Shown in pieces: positions 1 through 4,992 of a stretch of DNA of 6,072 nt. The stretch covers positions 1 to 6,072 of the forward strand of contig JBDHUV010000044.1 of the NCBI GenBank assembly GCA_039809365.1. The letters are read 5' to 3'. The position numbers were made by a program, and so were the translations under genes. Origin of the DNA: JBDHUV01 sp039809365 (lineage in GTDB: Bacteria; Patescibacteriota; Microgenomatia; Levybacterales; GWA1-39-11). How positions within the stretch are numbered: the first letter of the stretch is position 1; each line of letters begins with the position of its first letter. Under the pieces are notes generated by a model, which saw only the letters and a program-made list of their open reading frames with translations, did not search any database and had not been told where the DNA came from.

Positions 1-15
1 CATAATTTCTCTCAC

Positions 16-45
16 TTGCGTAATTTGTTTTTACTTGAGTAGAAT
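16..45 (+). promoter_or_regulatory. Probable sigma70-type promoter of the cation exchanger gene
   Basis: TTGCGT (16-21) and TAGAAT (40-45) are separated by 18 nt and resemble -35 and -10 boxes. The -10 box ends 8 nt before the ATG at 54, so transcription would begin at or next to the start codon and give a leaderless mRNA. There is no Shine-Dalgarno. This is a prediction from consensus only, and AT-rich DNA yields such matches by chance. Confidence 0.5.
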
Positions 46-53
46 TATACAGT

Positions 54-989
54 ATGGTTATTAATATTCTTCTTTTCCTTGCCGCTTTTTTCTTTATCTG
101 GGTAGGAAGTGGTCTTATTGTCTCTGCTGCAGATAGACTTGCAAAAAAACTTAAACTCTCTTCATTTGCTCTCTCTTTTTTTATATTGGGATTACTTACT
201 TCTATTCCAGAGTTTTCTGTTGGAGTCTCAGCAATTGCGAGTGAAGACCCAGAGATTATCGTGGGTACTTTACTTGGAGGTATTGTGGTAATGTTTTTGT
301 TGGTTATTCCTGCTCTGGCAATATTGGGGAATGGAATAAAGCTTTCATCAGATTTTGATAAAAAACGGATGATTGCTTCACTTGTTGTTGTTTCTCTTCC
401 TTCATTCTATGTATTAGATCAAAAAATATCTTTGATTGAAGGTATAGTCATGCTTATTTCGTATGCTGCTGTTCTTGTATTTGTACAATCAAAAAAAGGC
501 ATACTTTCAGAGCAGTCTACCGAAGCTCTTGCAAAGAAATCATATTCATTTCTTGATATTGGAAAAGTCATTGCAGGAGTTGCATTAGTATTTGTCTCAA
601 GTGCACTTATTGTAGATAAAACAGAATATTTTGCAGATGTATTTTCAATCTCTCCCTTTATTATTGGTCTTATTCTCCTTTCTGTTGGTACAAATTTGCC
701 TGAGTTATCGATTGCGATTCGTTCAGTTCTCAAAGGGAAAAAAGATGTGGCGTTTGGTGATTATCTTGGTTCTGCTGCTGCCAATTCATTTTTGCTTGGA
801 CTTTTTACAGTTGTACAAAGAGGAAATATTGTGACCTCAGAACAGTTCTATATTATTTATGCATTTACTTTAATTGCGGTCGTTTTCTTCTATTTCTTTG
901 CTCGTTCAGAAAAAAGTATATCTCGTTCAGAAGGATTAATCCTCCTGATGTTTTATATCCTCTTTGTTTTATTTGAACTTGTTATTTAA
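54..989 (+). CDS. CaCA-superfamily sodium/calcium (cation) antiporter, YrbG-like
   Basis: This is a 311-residue polytopic inner-membrane protein, probably exchanging Ca2+ for Na+ or H+. It shows the two inverted alpha repeats of the Ca2+:cation antiporter superfamily. Alpha-1 (about residues 17-90) carries TSIPE with E53. Alpha-2 (about 180-252) carries GTNLPE with E217, followed by GDYLGSAAAN (235-244). The two glutamates correspond to the essential ion-binding glutamates known from NCX_Mj. Around ten hydrophobic segments are visible, with a hydrophilic loop near 145-165 between the halves. The length is normal for prokaryotic members, so the gene looks complete. The ATG at 54 leads straight into the first membrane helix. 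In alpha-1 the usual GNxxGSNxxN motif is degenerate (GTLLGGIVVM, 71-80), while alpha-2 keeps S240 and N244, so ion selectivity or stoichiometry may differ. Family assignment is solid; the transported ions are inferred. Confidence 0.88.
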   Translation: MVINILLFLAAFFFIWVGSGLIVSAADRLAKKLKLSSFALSFFILGLLTSIPEFSVGVSAIASEDPEIIVGTLLGGIVVMFLLVIPALAILGNGIKLSSDFDKKRMIASLVVVSLPSFYVLDQKISLIEGIVMLISYAAVLVFVQSKKGILSEQSTEALAKKSYSFLDIGKVIAGVALVFVSSALIVDKTEYFADVFSISPFIIGLILLSVGTNLPELSIAIRSVLKGKKDVAFGDYLGSAAANSFLLGLFTVVQRGNIVTSEQFYIIYAFTLIAVVFFYFFARSEKSISRSEGLILLMFYILFVLFELVI

Positions 990-996
990 TTTCTTT

Positions 997-1716
997 TTAT
1001 ACTTCAAGAGTTGCAAATAGTGGAAAATGATCAGATGCTTGAGAGTTTTCAATTGAAAATGAATGAGTGTGTATGTCATTAGTTGTAAAAATATAATCGA
1101 TACGGTGTTGGGGATGTGAAGGGTTCTTAAAATTAGTCCAAGAAGGATTTGTCAGATGGTTTAATACAACAAACTCTTCAGAAAGCCTTTGGATAATTGT
1201 ACTCGTCGGTTCGCTGTTAAAATCTCCCATTAATACTGTCTTTTCTCGGGGTACTAATTCGAGAAGTTTGTTTAGTTGGTACGTTTGAAGTGGAGTCGCT
1301 TGTAAATCTTGAGAATATCCAAGATGAGTAGAGATGACATGAATAACAGTTCCGTCCTCTCCTCTAATATCTGCTTGTACTGCATTTCGAGGCTCTGTTG
1401 TTGAATTCTTTTCATATTGAGAAAGATCACTGAGTTCATGTACTTGTGTTTTTTCTATTGGATATTTACTAATAATTGCGTTTCCTAAATCATAGACTGT
1501 TTCGTGTCGATCTGTACGAAACGCTGTTGCATATGTTACATGATATCCCAGTTTTTCAGCAATGATGAGTGCATCATTTTCAAGATTCCCTTGATTATCT
1601 CTGACTGTTACTTCTTGAAGTGCAAGAATATCAAAGGGAGTATTTTGCAAAAAAGAGACAACTTGATCTCGGTTCTTCCCACCCCAAATATTCCATGATA
1701 TAAACTTAAACTGCAT
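997..1716 (-). CDS. Endonuclease/exonuclease/phosphatase (EEP) family hydrolase
   Basis: This 239-residue soluble protein has the complete catalytic set of the DNase I/ExoIII-like, metal-dependent phosphoesterase fold. The motifs in order are WNIWGG with N9, LQE with metal-ligand E35, LGNAIISKYPI (78-87), STHLG with H131, GDFNSEP with D165 and N167, RIDYIF with D207, and the terminal SDH with catalytic D229 and H230. No signal peptide or membrane segment is visible, so it should act in the cytoplasm. The fold covers DNA-repair nucleases, lipid phosphatases and RNA deadenylases. Nothing here selects among them, although the short compact form is common among uncharacterised bacterial members. 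The start is well defined because the first beta strand begins at residue 2. It converges on the exchanger gene with 7 nt between stop codons and is divergent from corA. It looks intact and active. Confidence 0.9.
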   Translation of the reverse strand: MQFKFISWNIWGGKNRDQVVSFLQNTPFDILALQEVTVRDNQGNLENDALIIAEKLGYHVTYATAFRTDRHETVYDLGNAIISKYPIEKTQVHELSDLSQYEKNSTTEPRNAVQADIRGEDGTVIHVISTHLGYSQDLQATPLQTYQLNKLLELVPREKTVLMGDFNSEPTSTIIQRLSEEFVVLNHLTNPSWTNFKNPSHPQHRIDYIFTTNDIHTHSFSIENSQASDHFPLFATLEV

Positions 1717-1722
1717 GCTGTT

Positions 1723-1752
1723 AGTATACTCTTAACCGCTACGTTGTGACAA
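1723..1752 (-). promoter_or_regulatory. Strong-looking promoter of the EEP hydrolase gene, leaderless geometry
   Basis: On the minus strand TTGTCA (1752-1747) and TATACT (1728-1723) are 18 nt apart, each matching the sigma70 consensus at five of six positions. Six nucleotides separate the -10 box from the ATG, so the mRNA would start at or very near the start codon. This is one of the clearest promoters in the window. Confidence 0.65.
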
Positions 1753-1791
1753 TGGAGAAGAAAAATTAAAAATAAAATTATTGCCTAGTGC

Positions 1792-1821
1792 TTGTGTTCT
1801 CTGTAATCTGAGAAGTATAAT
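1792..1821 (+). promoter_or_regulatory. Probable promoter of the corA-type gene
   Basis: A perfect TATAAT (1816-1821) lies 18 nt after TTGTGT (1792-1797). The -35 match is weak and the -10 is ideal. Transcription would start near 1828, leaving a leader of about 16 nt before the ATG at 1844. That excludes the in-frame TTG at 1781 and ATG at 1820 as starts, because they would lie upstream of or inside the promoter. Confidence 0.55.
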
Positions 1822-1830
1822 GAAGGAGAA

Positions 1831-1836
1831 AGGAAG
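1831..1836 (+). promoter_or_regulatory. Shine-Dalgarno site deciding the corA start
   Basis: AGGAAG lies 7 nt upstream of the ATG at 1844, and a second purine run, AGGAG (1824-1828), lies further up. This is the only well-spaced Shine-Dalgarno before a main start codon in the window. It supports starting the protein at 1844, giving 306 residues beginning MLEVYFKTV. Confidence 0.7.
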
Positions 1837-1843
1837 TTTACCA

Positions 1844-2764
1844 ATGTTAGAAGTATATTTTAAGACCGTAAAAGATAAAAAATTTAAAAAGATAGACTCA
1901 GTCCGTGCAGGGTGTTGGATTAATGTTGAAAGAGCTACAGAAGAAGATTTAAAAAAAGTATCTGAGTTAACAGGCTTGAGTATGCACGATTTACAAGATA
2001 GTCTTGATAACTATGAAGTCCCTCGTATGGAAAGACAAGAAGAAGGGATTTTAATGTTTGTCAGAACTCCATCAGTATCTGAAGGAGAGCTGTATACAGA
2101 TTTGTTAACGATTATTACTACAGATAAATATCTTATTACTATCTCTTCAAATAAGAACTCAGTTATTACATATATTTTGGATCAAAAAACATCGATTGCT
2201 ACTACACAAAAATCTAAAGTAGTATTACGAATGCTTCTTCGTCTTGCGCACGAATATACGGTACAAATTAAAAAATTACGTACCAGTGTGTCTCGTAGTA
2301 CTCATGATTTTTCTCAGATTGATACAAAAGATTTTGTCCGACTTGCTGAAACTGAGGAGGTTTTAAATCAATATATTACTGCACTGGTCCCCATGAATAA
2401 TGTATTTGAAGCGATTCGATCTGGGAAATTTATAAGTCTGTATGAAGAAGATGCTGATTTAGTTCAGGATTTATTGGTTGGTATTAAGCAATCTGCAGAT
2501 ATCTGTTCAGTTAATTTAAGAAGTATTAGAAGTATTCGAGACTCATACCAGGTTATATTTACCAATAATTTGAATAAAATTATTAAGCTGTTTACCTCAT
2601 TAACGGTTATCCTTACGATTCCTACTATTGTTGCGAGTCTTTTTGGTATGAATGTGAATGTTCCGTTTGATGAATACTCCTATGCATTCTCTGCAATTAC
2701 CCTTTCTACAGTACTCGCATCACTCCTCGCTTTGTTCTTTTTATACTACAAAAAGTGGCTCTAG
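1844..2764 (+). CDS. corA: CorA-family magnesium (divalent cation) channel
   Basis: CorA proteins are homopentameric inner-membrane channels for Mg2+ and sometimes Co2+ or Ni2+. The hallmark GMN motif is present as FGMN (GMN at 268-270 of the 306-residue protein). It sits at the end of the first membrane helix (about 249-267). A short outer loop VNVPFDEYSYAF follows, then the second helix (about 281-301) and the positively charged end YYKKWL. The N-terminal 230 or so residues form the cytoplasmic alpha/beta domain and the long helical funnel, with charged helices around residues 125-245. The short post-GMN loop resembles the variant common in Firmicutes-type CorA rather than the E. coli type with MPEL. 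The start was chosen from promoter and Shine-Dalgarno positions; starts at 1820 or 1781 are open but poorly supported. It probably supplies Mg2+. Cation specificity is not readable from sequence. Confidence 0.9.
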   Translation: MLEVYFKTVKDKKFKKIDSVRAGCWINVERATEEDLKKVSELTGLSMHDLQDSLDNYEVPRMERQEEGILMFVRTPSVSEGELYTDLLTIITTDKYLITISSNKNSVITYILDQKTSIATTQKSKVVLRMLLRLAHEYTVQIKKLRTSVSRSTHDFSQIDTKDFVRLAETEEVLNQYITALVPMNNVFEAIRSGKFISLYEEDADLVQDLLVGIKQSADICSVNLRSIRSIRDSYQVIFTNNLNKIIKLFTSLTVILTIPTIVASLFGMNVNVPFDEYSYAFSAITLSTVLASLLALFFLYYKKWL

Positions 2765-2787
2765 TGATTTTTTGTTTTGAGGCTAAA

Positions 2788-2806
2788 TGATCAATAATTG
2801 TGATCA
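2788..2806 (+). repeat. Paired TGATCA palindromes upstream of the CAP gene
   Basis: TGATCA occurs at 2788-2793 and again at 2801-2806, separated by 7 nt. Since each copy is itself palindromic, the pair is both a direct and an inverted repeat. It lies 16 nt upstream of the CAP gene's -35 box, a plausible place for a regulator, and after the corA stop. It is not followed by a T-run, so it is not a good intrinsic terminator. Confidence 0.4.
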
Positions 2807-2818
2807 AATATACCCCAA

Positions 2819-2838
2819 AAACTTGACTATTCAAGTTT
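2819..2838 (+). repeat. Perfect 8-bp inverted repeat over the CAP promoter -35 box
   Basis: AAACTTGA (2819-2826) and TCAAGTTT (2831-2838) form a perfect dyad around CTAT. The left arm contains most of the -35 box TTGACT (2823-2828). A dimeric regulator bound here would block or contact RNA polymerase, so this is a candidate operator. The arms are AT-rich and no T-run follows, which argues against a terminator. Confidence 0.5.
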
Positions 2839-2851
2839 CACATGATATTAT
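2823..2851 (+). promoter_or_regulatory. Extended -10 promoter of the secreted CAP protein gene
   Basis: TTGACT (2823-2828) and TATTAT (2846-2851) are separated by the optimal 17 nt, and TGA directly before the -10 box gives an extended -10. Transcription would start near 2858, leaving about 12 nt of leader with no Shine-Dalgarno before the ATG at 2870. The -35 box sits in an 8-bp inverted repeat. Confidence 0.65.
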
Positions 2852-2869
2852 CCCAAAGTTCGAAAAAAT

Positions 2870-3649
2870 ATGCTTAAAAAGCAAATGATTGCAAGTATTC
2901 TTGCCATCATATTTACTCTTTACAGCGGAGGCCTTACATTTGCTTCTGCTGCTACGCAAAATCTCCAAACAAACAACCCCACATCGAAGGCCGACTTCTG
3001 CTCCGGTTACTTCCTTTCTCCTTTGTGTGGGAAAATCGCAGATGTATGTATGCCTGCAGATATTTATCATCTTACTGACTCTTCAGTAACATCATTACCA
3101 CAGGAAGCAACAAAAGGGTTATATGCAATAACATCGTCTAAAAAAGAACAAAGACCTGCATTTGCTCATACCTATGAAGTTGCAATGGCAACACCAACAA
3201 CTGTACCAACCACAACAGCTGTTCCAAGTCCTACTGTTGCAGTTCAAGCTGCAGTTGCAGTAAATCCTGAGATAAGCCAACCTACTGGAAATGGATTAAA
3301 TCCTGATACTATTTTTGCAATGGTAAATGATATTCGTGTACAAAATGGTCTTGCTCCGTTTGAAAAAAGTTCAGAACTGTGCGCTATTGCTAATGAGCGA
3401 GCTCCTGAGTTATATGCAGAGATTTTTGTAAATGGGAATATGCATGCTGGATTTAAAAGACGCCAGCCATCTATTCCTTATTGGTTAACTGAAAATATGA
3501 TCCATCAAAATACTGAACAACAAGCAGTAACATGGTGGATGAACTCTCCTATTCACAGAAGTGCTATTCTTGGAAATTACACTCATGCATGTGTAGCGTG
3601 TCAAGGAAATAGCTGTGCCATGCTTTTTTCAAGTTTTGTAGCTAAATAA
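2870..3649 (+). CDS. Secreted CAP/SCP-domain protein with N-terminal cysteine cluster
   Basis: This 259-residue exported protein starts with a classic signal peptide: MLKK, a hydrophobic core (about 6-22), then ASA with probable cleavage after residue 27 or 28. The mature part opens with a compact cysteine cluster (C44, C53, C60; pattern CSGYFLSPLCGKIADVC). A less ordered stretch follows, then a Thr/Pro/Ala/Val-rich linker (about 107-135) typical of surface-exposed spacers. The C-terminal CAP domain (about 143-259) has the family's cavity residues: H192 in MHAGF, E208 in TENM and H229 in the signature WWMNSPIHRSAIL (222-234). Further cysteines lie at 171, 241, 244 and 249, so disulphides are likely. 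CAP proteins (YkwD-like in bacteria) are extracellular; their biochemical role is mostly unknown. A part in cell-surface contact is speculation. The gene has its own promoter and a candidate operator. Confidence 0.85.
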   Translation: MLKKQMIASILAIIFTLYSGGLTFASAATQNLQTNNPTSKADFCSGYFLSPLCGKIADVCMPADIYHLTDSSVTSLPQEATKGLYAITSSKKEQRPAFAHTYEVAMATPTTVPTTTAVPSPTVAVQAAVAVNPEISQPTGNGLNPDTIFAMVNDIRVQNGLAPFEKSSELCAIANERAPELYAEIFVNGNMHAGFKRRQPSIPYWLTENMIHQNTEQQAVTWWMNSPIHRSAILGNYTHACVACQGNSCAMLFSSFVAK

Positions 3650-3707
3650 CTTTCTCTTATTCTTCTCCAGGTTCTTAATAAACTCTTACAAAAACTTGAG
3701 ACTATCG

Positions 3708-3737
3708 TTACAAATTAACAGGTACAATACTTATAGT
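3708..3737 (+). promoter_or_regulatory. Possible promoter of the response regulator gene
   Basis: TATAGT (3732-3737) follows a poor -35 box TTACAA (3708-3713) at 18 nt. TACAAT (3723-3728) and TATACT (3741-3746) are alternative -10 boxes. Whichever is used, the leader before 3802 would be about 50-70 nt, longer than for any neighbour, and would include the repeats at 3734-3775. Confidence 0.35.
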
Positions 3738-3747
3738 AGATATACTA
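3734..3747 (+). repeat. Small dyad in the response-regulator upstream region
   Basis: TAGTA (3734-3738) and TACTA (3743-3747) are inverted arms around GATA. They overlap the candidate -10 boxes TATAGT and TATACT. With 5-bp AT-rich arms this could be chance, but the position would suit an operator. Confidence 0.25.
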
Positions 3748-3751
3748 GAGG

Positions 3752-3779
3752 TACATGTTCTAATACATGTTAATTTTTT
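3752..3779 (+). repeat. Tandem TACATGTT repeat forming a hairpin followed by a T-run
   Basis: TACATGTT occurs at 3752-3759 and 3764-3771, a 12-nt period. Because ACATGT is self-complementary, the copies at 3753-3758 and 3765-3770 can pair as a 6-bp stem with a 6-nt loop. A T-run (3774-3779) follows closely. The arrangement resembles a weak intrinsic terminator or attenuator inside the leader, or a two-site operator. The stem is AT-rich, so terminator strength would be low. Confidence 0.4.
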
Positions 3780-3801
3780 GGAGAAAAAATGTGTAGGATT
3801 T

Positions 3802-4200
3802 ATGGAAGATAACAATCATTCAAATACGCTGGGTAAAATACTCGTAGTAGACGATGATTCTTCTATTTTAGAAGCGATTCAAATATTACTTGAATATGAA
3901 GGATATGCAGTGTGTACAGCACATGATGCAAAAACAGCCTTAAAAGTTGCTCTCACAAAAAAACCTCATTTAGTAGTTTTAGATGTGTTGTTATCTGGAG
4001 ATGATGGGAGAGATATTGCAAAGCGACTCAAAACTACTCCAATGACCCAACAAATACCGATTCTGATGATGTCTGCTCACCCGAATATTCGTCAAAGTGT
4101 TATTGAAGCAGGAGCAGATGAATTTATTCCAAAACCATTTGATATGGACGTATTATTACGATTTGTAGAACACTATACTAAAGCTCCCCTCTATGACTAA
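3802..4200 (+). CDS. Stand-alone receiver-domain response regulator (CheY/Spo0F-like)
   Basis: This 132-residue protein consists of a single phosphoacceptor (REC) domain and nothing else. The acidic pair D17/D18 is in KILVVDDDSS, the phosphorylated aspartate is D61 in LVVLDVLL, the switch serine is S91 in MMSAH, and the conserved lysine is K111 in IPKPF. All catalytic positions are present, so it should be phosphorylated by a histidine kinase and act by protein-protein contact, since no DNA-binding or enzymatic output domain follows. No histidine kinase lies in the window. The ATG at 3802 is preferred; the in-frame TTG at 3778 lacks a Shine-Dalgarno and would add eight residues of no recognisable kind. 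AGGA at 3795-3798 is only 3 nt from the ATG. The preceding leader contains repeats and a tiny overlapping reading frame. Confidence 0.9.
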   Translation: MEDNNHSNTLGKILVVDDDSSILEAIQILLEYEGYAVCTAHDAKTALKVALTKKPHLVVLDVLLSGDDGRDIAKRLKTTPMTQQIPILMMSAHPNIRQSVIEAGADEFIPKPFDMDVLLRFVEHYTKAPLYD

Positions 4201-4209
4201 AATAATGTA

Positions 4210-4237
4210 TTGCAATTAGTCTTGATATTGTTATAAT
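4210..4237 (+). promoter_or_regulatory. Extended -10 promoter of the SurA-N-like gene, leaderless geometry
   Basis: A perfect TATAAT (4232-4237) is preceded by TGT, an extended -10, and by TTGCAA (4210-4215) with a 16-nt spacer. Eight nucleotides separate the -10 box from the ATG at 4246, so the mRNA should begin at or one or two bases before the start codon. The promoter fills the whole spacer after the response-regulator stop. Confidence 0.65.
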
Positions 4238-4245
4238 AGCTTGTA

Positions 4246-4992
4246 ATGGCAACTTCTACAAAATCTACAACTAAGAGGGCTAGTCGTAAAAGTACCACAA
4301 GTACTAAAAAACCGGTAAAAAAAGAATCTTCCCAATCAGTAGTTTCTAAAGTAACTTCTTTACCGAAAAGAATGCATGCTCCTACTCTCCACTGGGGTAA
4401 ACTTGCAGTCGTATTAGGAGTTGTACTTATTGTTGCTCTCCTCTATTTTTTCCAAGATAAATATTTATTTGCAAAAGTAAATGGCCAACCAGTTACAAAA
4501 CTTGATGTGTTAAATGAAATGGAGAAAGTAAAACAGAGTGATGTGTCTGATGTAGTAAATGTAATGATCGATAAAATGCTTATTTTGCAAGAAGCAAAGA
4601 AAAGAAATATTGTAGTGAGTGATGAAGAAATCGACAGTGAAGTAAAAAAAGCAGAAGCACAGGTAAAAGAAGCAGGAAGATCTCTTGATAGTGAGCTTGC
4701 CTCTTTAGGATGGACAATGGAAGGTCTCAGAGAAAACTACAAAGTTCAGAAATCTATTGAGAAAATGGTTGGGACAGTTACCGTAACAGATAAAGAAGTT
4801 GAGGACTATATTGAAAAAAATAAAGAGATGATTCCTGAAGGACAAGATGAAAAAACAGTTCGTGACCAAGTAAAAGCGAGTTTAACAGAACAAAAAATGA
4901 ATGAGAAGTATCAGTCATTTATTACAGAGTTGAGAAAAAATGCTGACGTTACTACGTTCCGCTCATACCTCAATCGAGTACCAAGCCTTTAA
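4246..4992 (+). CDS. Membrane-anchored SurA N-terminal-type foldase lacking a PPIase domain
   Basis: The 248-residue protein has a cytoplasmic tail of about 50 residues extremely rich in Lys, Arg, Ser and Thr. One membrane helix follows (about 52-69), then an extracytoplasmic domain. That domain begins FAKVNGQPVTKLDVLNEM (75-92) and continues through a helix pair VMIDKMLILQEAKKRNIVVSDEEID (106-130). This pattern is characteristic of the SurA/PrsA/PpiD chaperone module. The C-terminal helix (about 207-231) matches the helix that closes this module in SurA-like proteins. Between TDKEVEDYIEKNKEMI (181-196) and that helix, where family members carry parvulin domains, only about ten residues remain. 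No isomerase activity is therefore expected and it is probably a pure holdase/foldase for exported proteins such as the CAP protein. Its stop overlaps that of the next gene by 4 nt. Confidence 0.8.
   Translation: MATSTKSTTKRASRKSTTSTKKPVKKESSQSVVSKVTSLPKRMHAPTLHWGKLAVVLGVVLIVALLYFFQDKYLFAKVNGQPVTKLDVLNEMEKVKQSDVSDVVNVMIDKMLILQEAKKRNIVVSDEEIDSEVKKAEAQVKEAGRSLDSELASLGWTMEGLRENYKVQKSIEKMVGTVTVTDKEVEDYIEKNKEMIPEGQDEKTVRDQVKASLTEQKMNEKYQSFITELRKNADVTTFRSYLNRVPSL

Noticed and set aside
1..3. CAT at the left edge as the start codon of a minus-strand gene leaving the window
   Set aside because: Only the putative start codon would be inside the window, and no -10 box at the usual 6-9 nt is convincing on the minus strand.
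109..834. Several reading frames of 60-104 codons inside the exchanger gene on both strands
   Set aside because: They overlap a well-supported membrane protein in other frames and have no family features of their own.
984..1010. Bidirectional terminator between the exchanger and EEP genes
   Set aside because: There is a T-run (994-998) but no stem of useful length; the 7-nt gap leaves no room outside the coding ends.
1781..1843. In-frame upstream extension of corA from a TTG at 1781 or ATG at 1820
   Set aside because: The perfect TATAAT at 1816-1821 would place both starts at or before the promoter, the extra residues do not resemble CorA, and the Shine-Dalgarno AGGAAG points to 1844.
2748..2780. 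Intrinsic terminator after corA
   Set aside because: A run of T follows the stop (2768-2773) and CAAAAA could pair with TTTTTG, but the inner stem does not pair and there is no GC-rich core.
2831..3070. 79-codon minus-strand ORF opposite the CAP gene start
   Set aside because: It lies mostly opposite the signal-peptide gene, shows no recognisable protein features, and runs across the CAP promoter.
3778..3801. TTG start at 3778 for the response regulator
   Set aside because: It sits at the end of a T-run with no upstream Shine-Dalgarno and adds residues before the normal beginning of a receiver domain.
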